From JBBSBL01 sp963735885 (GTDB lineage Bacteria; Actinomycetota; Thermoleophilia; Solirubrobacterales; Solirubrobacteraceae): DNA of 64,000 nucleotides. The notes beneath the pieces were generated by a model. That model saw only the letters and a program-made list of their open reading frames with translations, was not told the origin of the DNA and made no database searches. Location: NCBI GenBank assembly GCA_963735885.1, contig CAVTMP010000008.1, positions 186,001-250,000 of the forward strand, read 5' to 3'. Shown here piece by piece: positions 8,797 through 17,869 of this stretch. The translations under genes were made by a program, and so were the position numbers. How positions within the stretch are numbered: the stretch's first letter is position 1; the number at the start of each line of letters is the position of its first letter.

Positions 8797-10455
8797 CTAC
8801 GGCTCGCCCTCGAGCGCGTCGTGCACGATGCTCTCGGCCTCGGCGAGGATGCGTTCGAGCTGCTCCTGGCCACGGAAGCTCTCGGCGTAGACCTTGTAGA
8901 CGTCCTCGGTGCCGGATGGTCGCGCGGCGAACCAGCCGTGCTCGGAGACCACCTTGACCCCGCCGATCGGGGCACCGTTGCCGGGCGCGGCGGTCAGCAC
9001 CTCGAGGATCGGCTCGCCGGCGAGCCGCCCGGCCCTCACCTGGTCGGGGGAGAGATCCTTGAGCACCTGCTTCTCCCGCGGGGAGGCGGCGACGTCCACC
9101 CGTCGATAGGCCGGCGCGCCGAACCGCTCGGTGAGCCGGCGGTAGAGCTCCCCGGGGTCGGCGCCGCCGCGCGCGGTCATCTCGGCCGCCAGCAGGCACG
9201 GGATCAGCCCGTCCTTGTCGGTGGTCCACACCGAGCCGTCACGGCGCAGGAACGACGCGCCGGCGCTCTCCTCCCCGCCGAATCCGAGCGAGCCGTCGAG
9301 CAGCCCGTCGACGAACCACTTGAAGCCCACCGGTACCTCGACGAGTCGGCGCCCCAGATCGGCGGCCACGCGATCGATCATGCTGCTGCTGACGAGCGTC
9401 TTGCCCACACCGACCCCCGGCGACCAGTCCCGGTTGCCGCCGAGCAGGTAGGCGACGCAGGCCGCGAGCTGGTGGTTCGGGTTGAGCAGGCCGGCGCCGG
9501 GGGTGACGATCCCGTGCCGATCGGCGTCGGGATCGTTGGCGAAGGCGACGTCGAAGTCATCCTTCAGCTCGGTGAGGCGCGCCATGGCGTACGGCGAGGA
9601 GCAGTCCATGCGGGTCCTGCCGTCCCAGTCGAGGGGCACGAACCCGAAGGTCGGATCGAGGGCGTCGTTCACGATCGTCAGATCGAGCTCGTGGCGCTCG
9701 GCCACGGCCGCCCAGAACGCGACGGAGGCGCCGCCGAGCGGGTCCACCCCCAGCCGCAGTCCGCTGTCGCGAATCGCGTCGAGGTCGACGACCGCGGGCA
9801 GGTCGCCGACGTAGGAGGACACGTAGTCGTGGCCGTGCACGGTGGGGGCCTCGACCGCCTGCTCGAACGGGATGCGCCTCACTCCCTCGAGCGCCGCGTC
9901 CAGCAACCCGTTCGCCTCGCGCTCGATCCAGGACGTGACGTCGGTGCCGGCCGGCCCCCCGTGCGGCGGGTTGTACTTGAAGCCGCCGTCCTCGGGCGGG
10001 TTGTGCGAGGGCGTCACGACGATCCCGTCCGCCGTCCGTTCTCCGCCCCCGCGGTTGTGCCCGAGGATGGCGTGCGAGATCGCCGGCGTCGGCGTGAAGC
10101 CGTCGTCGGCGTCGACCATCACGTCGGCGCCATGCGCGGCCAGCACCTCGAGGATCGTGTGGAACGCCGGCTCGGACAGCGCGTGCGTGTCACGGCCGAG
10201 GAACAGCGGCCCGTCGATCCCCCGCGATTCCCGGTACCGGCAGACCGCCTCGCTGATGGCCAGCACGTGCGCCTCGTTGAACGTGCGGGCCAACGAGCTG
10301 CCGCGGTGCCCGGAGGTGCCGAACGACACCCGCTGCTCGGCCACCGACGGGTCCGGCTCATCCTGGTGGTAGGCGCTGACGAGGCGATCCACGTCGATCA
10401 GGCTCGATGGATCCGGCAGGCGGCCGGCCAGGGGGCTGACGCTCGGGGCCGCCAC
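8797..10455 (-). CDS. pgm: Phosphoglucomutase (alpha-D-glucose-phosphate specific)
   Basis: A 552-residue enzyme that interconverts glucose 1-phosphate and glucose 6-phosphate, linking glycogen/trehalose turnover to glycolysis. The length matches bacterial Pgm. Visible landmarks are RVSFGTSGHRG near the N-terminus, the active-site serine loop TPSHNP, the Mg-binding loop NDPDADRHG, the sugar-binding GGEESAGASF, and the phosphate-binding RPSGTEDVYKVY near the C-terminus. It begins with GTG 4 nt after the stop of the GH15 gene, in the order cNMP-binding protein, GH15, pgm. The operon suggests that glucose released by GH15 or glucose phosphate is fed onwards. Confidence 0.93.
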   Translation of the reverse strand: MAAPSVSPLAGRLPDPSSLIDVDRLVSAYHQDEPDPSVAEQRVSFGTSGHRGSSLARTFNEAHVLAISEAVCRYRESRGIDGPLFLGRDTHALSEPAFHTILEVLAAHGADVMVDADDGFTPTPAISHAILGHNRGGGERTADGIVVTPSHNPPEDGGFKYNPPHGGPAGTDVTSWIEREANGLLDAALEGVRRIPFEQAVEAPTVHGHDYVSSYVGDLPAVVDLDAIRDSGLRLGVDPLGGASVAFWAAVAERHELDLTIVNDALDPTFGFVPLDWDGRTRMDCSSPYAMARLTELKDDFDVAFANDPDADRHGIVTPGAGLLNPNHQLAACVAYLLGGNRDWSPGVGVGKTLVSSSMIDRVAADLGRRLVEVPVGFKWFVDGLLDGSLGFGGEESAGASFLRRDGSVWTTDKDGLIPCLLAAEMTARGGADPGELYRRLTERFGAPAYRRVDVAASPREKQVLKDLSPDQVRAGRLAGEPILEVLTAAPGNGAPIGGVKVVSEHGWFAARPSGTEDVYKVYAESFRGQEQLERILAEAESIVHDALEGEP

Positions 10456-10459
10456 TCGC

Positions 10460-12305
10460 CTAGCCGAGCTCCCGATCCAGGCGGAAGGCGGCGCTGATCA
10501 GCGCGAGGTGGGTGAACGCCTGGGGGAAGTTCCCGAGCGCCTCGCCGGTCGGCCCGATCTGCTCCGAATAGAGGCCGAGGTGGTTCGCGTAGGTCAGCAT
10601 CTTCTCGAACGCGAGCCGCGCCTCGTCGAGGCGGCCCGCCTCGGCCAGGGCCTCGACGTACCAGAACGTGCAGATCGAGAACGTCCCCTCTTCCCCCTCG
10701 AGCCCGTCGGGTGAGGCCTCGACGTTGTACCGGTAGACGAGGCTGTCGCTGACGAGCTCCCTCGAGATGGCATCGAGCGTCGAGAGCCACCGCCGGTCGG
10801 TCGGCGCGACGAAGTTCACCATCGGCATGAGGAGCACCGCCGCGTCGAGGAAGTCGCTGTCGTAGTGCTGGACGAACGCCTCGCGCTCCGGGTGCCAGCC
10901 CTTGGCCATGATCTGGCGGTAGATCAGGTCGCGGGCCGCCTGCCATTTCGGCAGCTCGGCCGGAAGCCCGCGCTCCAGGGCGATTCTCACCGCGCGTTCG
11001 AGGCCGACCCAGGACATGAGCCGCGAGTAGGTGTAGTGCTTGCGCCCCCCGCGCTCCTCCCAGATCCCCTCGTCCGCCTGGTCCCAGTTGTCGCAGATCC
11101 AGTCGATGACACGAGTGAGGTTGACCCACGAGTCGTGGTCGATCGGCGAACCGTGGCGGGTGTAGAAGTAGACGGAGTCGACCATCTCCCCGTAGATGTC
11201 GAGCTGCAGCTGGCTCGCGGCGCCGTTCCCGATCCGGACGGGTGCGGAGCCTCCGTAGCCCTCGAGGTGCTCGAGCACCTCCTCCTCGAGCTCGGAGCGG
11301 CCGTCGATCCCGTACATGATCTGCAGCGGTCCCTGTCCGCCCGGCCGGTCCTCGCTGAAGCGGTCGCGCAGCCAATCCATGAACGCCGCGGCCTCGTCCG
11401 TGAAGCCGAGCCGCAGGAGGGCGTACAGCGAGAACGCGGCGTCGCGGATCCACGTGTAGCGGTAGTCCCAGTTGCGAACGCCGCCGAGATGCTCCGGGAG
11501 GCTCGTCGTGGGTGCCGCGACGATCCCGCCGGTGGGTCGGAAGGTGAGCAGCTTGAGCGTCAGGGCCGAGCGGTGCACCATCTCGCGCCAGCGGCCCTGA
11601 TACCGGGACTTCGAGAGCCACCGGCGCCAGTACTCGATGGTGCGGTCGAGCGCGTCTCGCGTCTCGTCCTCCGAATAGGGACGCGGGACGTAGCTCTCCG
11701 GCACCCGCTCGAGGACGAACGTCGCGCTCTGGCCGGGAAGCAGCGTGATCTCACAGGTCACGCCCGTCTCGCTGAGCGTCAGCGGCGTCGCCGACTCGAG
11801 CGCCAGCGACATGTCCGGCGAGCGGAAGACGACCCCGTTGTCGTGGAAGACGACCGTGTGCGGATCTCGCCCGTAGTTGAAGCGCGGCTCGACCTCGATC
11901 CGGAACGTCAGCTGGCCCCGAACGCCGATGACGCGCCGGATGAGGCGATGTCGATACACGCTCCCCGGCGACTCGTGGATCGGCATGAAGTCCTGCACCT
12001 CGCCCACGCCGGCCCGGGTGAGAAAGCGCGTGATGAGGACGTTCGTGTCGGGGAAGTAGAGCTGCTTCGGCGTCCAGCCCTCGTCGGCCGGAGCGATGCG
12101 GTAGTAGCCGCCCCGCTCCCGGTCGAGGATCGCGCGCGAAGACGCTCGGCGAGTCGAAGTGGGGGCAGCAGTACCAGTCGATCGTCCCGTCCGTGCCCAC
12201 GAGCGCCGCCGTGTGGAGGTCCCCGATGACCCCGTGCTCGGCGATCGGCAGGTAGCCCGGGAGCGAGGCATCCGGGCGGGCGAGCGGCTCCGGCTGGACC
12301 CGCAT
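10460..12305 (-). pseudogene. GH15 family glucosidase (glucoamylase/trehalase-like), +1 frameshift near codon 58
   Basis: A glycoside hydrolase of family 15, about 614 residues after frame correction. It probably hydrolyses alpha-glucans or trehalose, as actinobacterial members do. N-terminal GVIGDLHTAALV and DWYCCPHFDSPSVFA read in one frame from ATG 12305; AILDRERGGYYRI onward reads in another. The switch falls in an alternating CG run at 12131-12138 and needs one base removed. Downstream the hallmark NWDYRYTWIRDAAF and EEGTFSICTFWY are intact, so it may be a functional gene with a consensus error. The ATG overlaps the stop of the cNMP-binding gene (ATGA), giving a tight operon with pgm. 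Confidence 0.85.
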
Positions 12306-12730
12306 CAGGTGCTCGACTCGGACGCGGTTCTCAGCCTTCGGGCCTCGGCCTTCAGGACCCGGTACATCACCTGCGGGTGAGAGAGGAGGAAGGCCTGGAC
12401 CTCCGGGCCGGGAACGACGAGGCAGGTGACGGGCGTCCGGGTGACGATCGAGGCGCTCGCCGGCTCCTCCAGGAGGACGGAGACCTCCCCGAAGAAGCTC
12501 CCCTTCGAGAGGATGCGGCGGTCCTCATCGTCGATCACGGTGGCCACGTCGCCCTCGAGGATCATGTGGAGGGCCCGAGGGGCGTCGCCCTCGCGGATGA
12601 TCCACTCGCCCTCGCCGAAGGACACCTTCTCGCACGTCCGCGCGATCGCCTCGAGCTCGGCCGTCGCCAGGTCGGCGAAGAGCGCGAGCCGCCCGAGGTC
12701 CTCGGGGAACTCGACGTGGACCGTCGTCAC
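12305..12730 (-). CDS. Cyclic-nucleotide-binding domain protein
   Basis: A 141-residue stand-alone cNMP-binding domain of the Crp/regulatory-subunit fold: a beta-roll with EGEWIIREGD and LHMILEGDVATV, and a phosphate-binding-cassette-like stretch FFGEVSVLLEEPASASIVT (Gly-Glu present, Ala-Ser in place of part of the usual RxA). No DNA-binding helix-turn-helix follows, so it is a sensor or partner protein rather than a Crp regulator. It heads the operon with GH15 and pgm. The GTG start lies 7 nt after a TAGGCT -10, so it is probably leaderless. A nucleotidyl cyclase encoded at 18634-21219 could supply its ligand; this is inference. Confidence 0.8.
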   Translation of the reverse strand: MTTVHVEFPEDLGRLALFADLATAELEAIARTCEKVSFGEGEWIIREGDAPRALHMILEGDVATVIDDEDRRILSKGSFFGEVSVLLEEPASASIVTRTPVTCLVVPGPEVQAFLLSHPQVMYRVLKAEARRLRTASESST

Positions 12731-12737
12731 GCGCCGA

Positions 12738-12743
12738 AGCCTA
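12738..12743 (-). promoter_or_regulatory. -10 element, cNMP/GH15/pgm operon
   Basis: TAGGCT on the minus strand, 7 nt before the GTG at 12730 with no Shine-Dalgarno. It is divergent from the glucan-synthase operon promoter only about 50 nt away, so the two operons could be co-regulated. Confidence 0.5.
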
Positions 12744-12787
12744 ACCGGGGGGAGACGGCAGCGCGAGCGCCCCGGCGGCGGTGCTCC

Positions 12788-12816
12788 TTGAGCGGCCTCC
12801 GCGGACCCCGTAGAGT
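12788..12816 (+). promoter_or_regulatory. Promoter of the GT39/cellulose-synthase-like operon
   Basis: TTGAGC (12788-12793), a 17-nt spacer and TAGAGT (12811-12816) form a good sigma-70-type promoter. The leader is about 30 nt and has a GAGAGG Shine-Dalgarno-like stretch before the GTG at 12854. Confidence 0.65.
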
Positions 12817-12853
12817 CGCGCGCCAGTCAGTTCGAGCGAGAGGCGCTGGTCCG

Positions 12854-14398
12854 GTGCAAACCCTCAAGCCGCGGGAAGCGAGCTCATGGCGGACGCTCTT
12901 GCCGCGCCTCCGCGGCACTCGCGAGGCCGAGCTCTTCGGCCCGCGCGGCAGGCTCCCCCGGCGTGGCGAGCCGGACACGAGCCACAAGGTGGCCCTCCTC
13001 GTCCTCGCCGGGGTGACCCTCGCCGGACTGGGGTTGCGCCTGGCCGTCCCGCGGGGCCTGTGGCTCGACGAGGCGATCAGCGTTCACCAGGCCCACCTCG
13101 GGCTCCACGACCTGTTCCACGACCTGTACTACGGCGACCGCCATCCGCCCCTGCACCACCTGGCGCTCTGGCTGACCGTGCGCGCGTTCGGCGACGGCGA
13201 GCTGGCCGTCCGGCTCCCGTCGCTGATCGCGGGAACGCTCGTGATCCCGGCGCTCTACGCGCTCGGACGCGAGCTCTACGACCGCCGCACCGGCCTGATC
13301 GCGGCGGCGTTCGGCGCCGCCTCCCCGCTGCTCATCTGGTACGCGCAGGAGGCGCGGATGTACGCGTTCGTGACCCTGTTCGGCCTGCTCGCCCTGTTGA
13401 CGCAGCTCCGGGTGATCCGCAACGGGAGCATGCTCAACTGGGCGGCCTACATCCTCGCCACCGCGGCGCTCCTGTGGTCCCACTACTTCGGCCTGCTGTT
13501 GATCGGCGTGCAGCAGCTCATCTTCGTCGGCGTCCTGATCCACCGGCGGCGCACGGGGGAACCCGTCAAGTCCCTGGCCATGGGCTTCGCCTACTCCTTC
13601 GCCGTGCTCGCCATGCAGCTCGTGCCGCTCGCCGTGTTCGCCCACAAGCAGTTCGAGTCGACCAACGCGGCGCTCGGCTCGCCGAGCGGCACCTACGACG
13701 CCCTGTCCTTCTACGCCGTGGTCGCCAACATGGCCTGGGCGCTCTGGGGCTACCACCCGGACTGGATCACCGAGCTCCTGGCCGCGATGTGGCCGCTGCT
13801 GCTGCTCCTGTCGCTGCTCCTGCTCGGCCGGGGCGGCTCGCGCCAGACGATCATCCTCGCCGTCGCCGCGATCGCCCCCATCGTGCTGCTCCTCGGCGTG
13901 TCCGCGTTCGACCGGGAGCTGTTCGAGGTGCGCTACTTCCTGGTCGCCGTGCCGCTGCTGCTCCTCCTCGTCGCGAGGCTCGTCACCGGGTGGATACGCA
14001 AACCGGCGGGCCGCTACCTCGTCGCCGGCGGCGTCATCCTCACCCTGCTGCTCGGCCTGGCCGACCAGCAGCTGGACGACGGCAACCCCCGGCTGTTCGA
14101 CTTCCGCGGCGCCATCAAGGCGATCCGCGCGGACGCCGGGCCGAAGAGCCTCGTGCTCTACGAGCCGCCCGACATGCGCTACGTGCTCGAGTACTACGCG
14201 CCCGAGCTGCGGCGGCGACCCCTCCGTCTCGGACTGCCCAAGCGGAGTGAGGGAAGCCCCGTCTTCGTTCTCGCCTCCTTCCAGGACAATCGGCTCTTCT
14301 TCAACAGGACGAACAAGGTGATCGGGCAGCTCGACTTCTTCCGAAAGCGCGTGCGACGCGTCAAGAAGCCACAGACGCTCGTCGTGGAGTTCCGATGA
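12854..14398 (+). CDS. GT39/ArnT-type membrane glycosyltransferase
   Basis: A 514-residue polytopic membrane protein of the GT-C class (dolichyl-phosphate-mannose transferase/ArnT-like, PMT_2). After a positively charged N-terminus the first membrane helix is followed by the acidic loop GLWLDEAISVHQA, whose Asp-Glu pair is typical of the GT-C catalytic loop; a second loop, DRHPPLHHL, also fits. About ten further helices precede a soluble C-terminal domain of about 100 residues. Such enzymes move a sugar from a polyprenyl-phosphate donor outside the membrane. It overlaps the cellulose-synthase-like gene by 4 nt (ATGA), suggesting a role in decorating or initiating the polymer. The acceptor is unknown. 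Confidence 0.8.
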   Translation: MQTLKPREASSWRTLLPRLRGTREAELFGPRGRLPRRGEPDTSHKVALLVLAGVTLAGLGLRLAVPRGLWLDEAISVHQAHLGLHDLFHDLYYGDRHPPLHHLALWLTVRAFGDGELAVRLPSLIAGTLVIPALYALGRELYDRRTGLIAAAFGAASPLLIWYAQEARMYAFVTLFGLLALLTQLRVIRNGSMLNWAAYILATAALLWSHYFGLLLIGVQQLIFVGVLIHRRRTGEPVKSLAMGFAYSFAVLAMQLVPLAVFAHKQFESTNAALGSPSGTYDALSFYAVVANMAWALWGYHPDWITELLAAMWPLLLLLSLLLLGRGGSRQTIILAVAAIAPIVLLLGVSAFDRELFEVRYFLVAVPLLLLLVARLVTGWIRKPAGRYLVAGGVILTLLLGLADQQLDDGNPRLFDFRGAIKAIRADAGPKSLVLYEPPDMRYVLEYYAPELRRRPLRLGLPKRSEGSPVFVLASFQDNRLFFNRTNKVIGQLDFFRKRVRRVKKPQTLVVEFR

Positions 14399-15924
14399 GC
14401 AGTCTGCCCTGGGACGTCCGTCTGCGGCGCGTGGCATGGCAACCCGTGCCGGCCACGGTCAGCGTACGGCGGCGTGTGCGCATCATGGCCCTCCTCGGGC
14501 TGCCCTTTGCCGTCTGGTACTTCGGCTGGCTGCTCAACCCGGACCGCGTCGGGACCCCCTACCTCTACGCCATCCTGATCGCGGCCGAGCTGTTCAACCT
14601 CACCCAGGCGCTCGGCTTCTGGTGGACGTGCGGGAACGAGCGCGTGCGGGAGAAGCGAGCACCGAGCGAGTGGCTGGCGGTCGACGTCTTCATCCCCGTC
14701 TACAAGGAGCCGACGGACATCGTCGACCTGACGGTGGCCGCCGCCGTCGGCCTGCGGGGCGCCGAGGTCCGCGTCTGGGTGCTCGACGACGGCAACGACG
14801 ACGCGATGCGCGACCTCGCCGAGCGCCACGGCGTGGGCTACCTGCGGCGCGACGAGCACACCGGCGCGAAGGCCGGGAACATCAACAACGCCCTCGGCAA
14901 GACCTCCGCGCCGTTCATCGCCGTCTTCGACTCCGACCACGTCGCGGACCCCGGCTTTCTCGAGGCCACGCTCGGGTGGATGGACGACCCCCGCATGGCG
15001 TTCGTGCAGACCCCGCAGTACTACGCCAACGCGCAGACCAGCCGCATCGCCGGGGCGTCCTGGGCGCAACAGGCGCTGTTCTTCGGCGCGATCGCCCGAG
15101 GGAAGGACGGGCTCGGCGCGGTCTTCTGCTGCGGGACGAACGTGCTGTTCCGCCGCGAGGCCTTCGAGAGCGTCGGAGGCTTCCCCACCAACTCGCTGAC
15201 CGAGGACTTCGAGCTCTCGATCGGCCTGCACGAGCGGGGCTGGCACTCGGCCTACATACCGGACGTGCTGGCGCGCGGCCTGGCGCCCGAGGACACGGCG
15301 GCCTACGTCTCCCAGCAGCAGCGCTGGGCCAGGGGCTGCCTGTCGGGCGTCCCGCGAGCGCTGCGCGCGAAGCTCCCGTTGCGCCTGAAGGCGCAGTACC
15401 TGCTCTCGGGCCTGTACTTCCTCTCGGGCTGGACCGTGCTCGTCTACATGAGCTTCCCGGTGATCCGGCTGCTCGGCGGCGGCCAGCCGATCGGGGGCAT
15501 CAACGCGCCCGAGTTCCTGCTCCACTTCGCTCCCTACTTCGCCGTGGCGCTGACCACGGCGGCGCTCGCCGGCGCGGGCTCCTACACCTTCGCGGCCTTC
15601 GCGCTCGCGGCCGCCAACTTCTGGATCCACGTGCTCGCCACGGTGTTCACGGTGCTGCGCCGCTCGGGCTCCTTCGTCGTGACTCCGAAGAAGGGGGCCG
15701 AGGCACGCCAGCCGGGGGCGGTGATGCCGGCGCTCGCGGCCGTCGCCGTGCTGGTCGGCGCCAGCGTCTACGGGCTCATCCGCAACCCGGACGCGTCCAC
15801 GATCAACAACGTATCCTTCGCCGCCTTCCATGTCTCGGTCCTCCTCACCGGGTGCTGGGCGGCCCTCCAGAAGCCGCCGGCCCCGGCCGCGGAGGCGCTC
15901 GAGCCCGCCGAGGTCGCCACGTGA
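14395..15924 (+). CDS. Cellulose-synthase-like processive GT2 glycosyltransferase
   Basis: A 509-residue inner-membrane family 2 glycosyltransferase. It carries the full processive beta-glycan synthase motif set: DDG (Asp131-Asp132), DSD (Asp179, Asp181), TED (Glu270-Asp271) and QQQRW (residues 307-311). Two helices lie before and about five after the catalytic domain. It lacks the PilZ domain of typical BcsA, so c-di-GMP control is not expected. It is framed by 4-nt overlaps with a GT39 gene and a GH8 gene; the GH8 neighbour points to a beta-1,4-glucan or cellulose-like product. No BcsB or export gene is nearby. Product identity is inferred. Confidence 0.85.
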   Translation: MSSLPWDVRLRRVAWQPVPATVSVRRRVRIMALLGLPFAVWYFGWLLNPDRVGTPYLYAILIAAELFNLTQALGFWWTCGNERVREKRAPSEWLAVDVFIPVYKEPTDIVDLTVAAAVGLRGAEVRVWVLDDGNDDAMRDLAERHGVGYLRRDEHTGAKAGNINNALGKTSAPFIAVFDSDHVADPGFLEATLGWMDDPRMAFVQTPQYYANAQTSRIAGASWAQQALFFGAIARGKDGLGAVFCCGTNVLFRREAFESVGGFPTNSLTEDFELSIGLHERGWHSAYIPDVLARGLAPEDTAAYVSQQQRWARGCLSGVPRALRAKLPLRLKAQYLLSGLYFLSGWTVLVYMSFPVIRLLGGGQPIGGINAPEFLLHFAPYFAVALTTAALAGAGSYTFAAFALAAANFWIHVLATVFTVLRRSGSFVVTPKKGAEARQPGAVMPALAAVAVLVGASVYGLIRNPDASTINNVSFAAFHVSVLLTGCWAALQKPPAPAAEALEPAEVAT

Positions 15925-17030
15925 AACGCCGCGTGCCTGAGCTGGCGGTGGTGACGGTCGCGCTGGCGCTGGGAGGCCTCGCGCTGTTCTTCGTCGTCGG
16001 CTGCGGGGGGTCGAGCTCCAGCAGCCCGTCGACCACCCGGCAGAAGCCAGCCGACGCCGCGGCCCAGCGCTTCCTGGACCGCTACGTCACGTCCGACGGG
16101 CGCGTCCAGCGGCTGGACCAGGGCGGCGACACCGTCGGCGAGGGACAGGCATACGGCATGCTGATCGCGGCCGCCGTCGGAGACTCGAAGCGCTTCGACG
16201 CCATCTGGAGCTGGACCAAGCGCAACATGCGGCGCCCCGACGGGCTGATCTCGTTCCTGTGGCGCGACGGGCGCGTCCAGGATCCGGAGGCGGCCTCCGA
16301 CGCCGACGTCGACGCCGCGCGAGCGCTGCTCGTCGCCGCATGCCGCTTCAACCAGCCCGCGCTGCGCAGGGAAGCGGTCGACCTGGGCCGCGCCATCATG
16401 GCCCGGGAGACCGTCTCGGCCAACGGCTCCCGGGTCCTGGTGGCCGGCCCGTGGGCCCGCAAGGCGCCGATCACGGTGAACCCCAGCTACTTCTCGCCCG
16501 CCACGTTCGCGGCGCTGGGCGCCGCGACGGGCGATGGCCGGTGGGGCAGCATGTCGGCGAGCTCTCGCTCGATCGTCGACACCCTCCTGCAACCTCCCTC
16601 CCGCCTGCCACCGGACTGGGCCAGGCTCGAGGGGGGCAGGCCCGTGCCGATCGGCACGCCCGACCAGCCGCAGTCGCCCCCGCGCTTCACCTTCGACGCC
16701 CCGCGCACGCTCGTGCGGCTGGCCGAGGACCCCGACCCCTCGGGCCCGCGGCTCGCGGCCAGGGCGTGGCCCGTCTTCGAGGGACAGGACCCGGCCAAGC
16801 TGGTCGTGGAGCACGACCTCGCCGGCCGGCCGGCCGGCGGCAGCCTCCATCCCGTCGTGCTCGTCGCCGCAGCCGCGGCGGCCGGTGCCGCCGGCAAGTC
16901 CGGCGACGAGCGCCGGCTGCTCGACGCCGCCGAGGCGCTCGACCGGCGGTCGCCCACCTACTACGGCGCCGCGTGGGTGGCGCTCGGCCGGATCATGCTC
17001 ACAACGAGCGCCCTCGACTCCTGCTCGTAG
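15921..17030 (+). CDS. GH8 family endoglucanase-like lipoprotein (BcsZ-like)
   Basis: A 369-residue lipoprotein: the signal segment ends in a lipobox (VVGC) near residue 30 and is followed by a Ser-rich tether. The enzyme domain carries the GH8 landmark GEGQAYGMLIAAA, with the predicted general-acid Glu at residue 74, and SDADVDAARAL with the second acidic residues. GH8 enzymes such as BcsZ cut beta-1,4-glucan and accompany bacterial cellulose synthases. The GTG start overlaps the stop of the synthase gene (GTGA). It converges on a kinase gene 3 nt downstream with no terminator between. It most likely trims or edits the polymer outside the membrane. Confidence 0.82.
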   Translation: MKRRVPELAVVTVALALGGLALFFVVGCGGSSSSSPSTTRQKPADAAAQRFLDRYVTSDGRVQRLDQGGDTVGEGQAYGMLIAAAVGDSKRFDAIWSWTKRNMRRPDGLISFLWRDGRVQDPEAASDADVDAARALLVAACRFNQPALRREAVDLGRAIMARETVSANGSRVLVAGPWARKAPITVNPSYFSPATFAALGAATGDGRWGSMSASSRSIVDTLLQPPSRLPPDWARLEGGRPVPIGTPDQPQSPPRFTFDAPRTLVRLAEDPDPSGPRLAARAWPVFEGQDPAKLVVEHDLAGRPAGGSLHPVVLVAAAAAAGAAGKSGDERRLLDAAEALDRRSPTYYGAAWVALGRIMLTTSALDSCS

Positions 17031-17033
17031 GGC

Positions 17034-17864
17034 TCACGGCGCCTCGCCCACCGCGTCGAGCACGGCCGCCCCGAAGTCCGCCGCCGAGGGACGGGCGTCG
17101 GGAGTCTTGGCCAGCCCGCGCCGGATCACGTCGTCGAGCGCCTGGGGCACGTCCGGCCGCTGCTCGCGCACGGACGGCGGCTCGGCGTTGAGGTGGGCCC
17201 ACATCTTGGCCATCCCGCCGCTCTCGCGCGCGAAGGGGGCCGCGCCCGTCAGCGTCTCGAAGAGCACGCAGGCGAGCCCGTAGACATCGCCCCGCGCGCC
17301 GGGCTCGCTGCCCTCGATCTGCTCCGGCGCCACGTAGTCGATGGTCCCGAGCAGCCACCCCGTCCCCGTCAGCCCGGCCGCCGACCCGGCCCGCTTGGTC
17401 AGGCCGAAGTCCGTCAGGTACGCGTGATCCTCGGAGGTCACGATCACGTTGGAGGGCTTGACATCCCGGTGAACGAGTCCCTTCTCGTGTGCCACCTCGA
17501 GCGCCGAGGCGATCTGCGCGGCGATCCGCGCCGCCCGTCGCGGCTCCAGGGGACCGTCGCGCCGGATCAGGGTGCCGAGCTCGGTGCCGTCCACCCACCG
17601 GGTGACGATGTAGACGGTTCCGTTCTCCTCGCCGGCCTCGTAGAGCGGGACGACGTTGGGGTGGTCGAGCGCGGCCACCGTCCTGGCCTCGCGGCGCAGA
17701 CGCTCGCGGATCACCGGCTCGCTCGCCACGTCGGGCTCGACCAGCTTGAGTGCGACGGGCCGGTCGAGCCGCAGCTGGCGGGCGCGGTAGAGGATCCCGA
17801 TCCCTCCCGAGCCGACCACCGCCTCGACCTCGTATCCCGCGAAGGTGGATCCGGGGGAGAGCAC
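17034..17864 (-). CDS. Soluble Ser/Thr protein kinase
   Basis: A 276-residue PknB-like kinase domain with nothing appended: glycine loop GSGGIG (18-23), Lys40 in VALK, HRDVKPSN, and a DFG in YLTDFGLTKRAG. It has no membrane helix or sensor domain, unlike the other kinases here, so it should act in the cytosol and be controlled by a partner. The FHA-domain gene ends 5 nt upstream of its GTG start, making a two-gene unit in which the FHA protein is a likely substrate or adaptor. The frame remains open upstream, but that part is antisense to nothing recognisable and shows no homology. Confidence 0.85.
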   Translation of the reverse strand: MLSPGSTFAGYEVEAVVGSGGIGILYRARQLRLDRPVALKLVEPDVASEPVIRERLRREARTVAALDHPNVVPLYEAGEENGTVYIVTRWVDGTELGTLIRRDGPLEPRRAARIAAQIASALEVAHEKGLVHRDVKPSNVIVTSEDHAYLTDFGLTKRAGSAAGLTGTGWLLGTIDYVAPEQIEGSEPGARGDVYGLACVLFETLTGAAPFARESGGMAKMWAHLNAEPPSVREQRPDVPQALDDVIRRGLAKTPDARPSAADFGAAVLDAVGEAP

Positions 17865-17869
17865 GGCGC

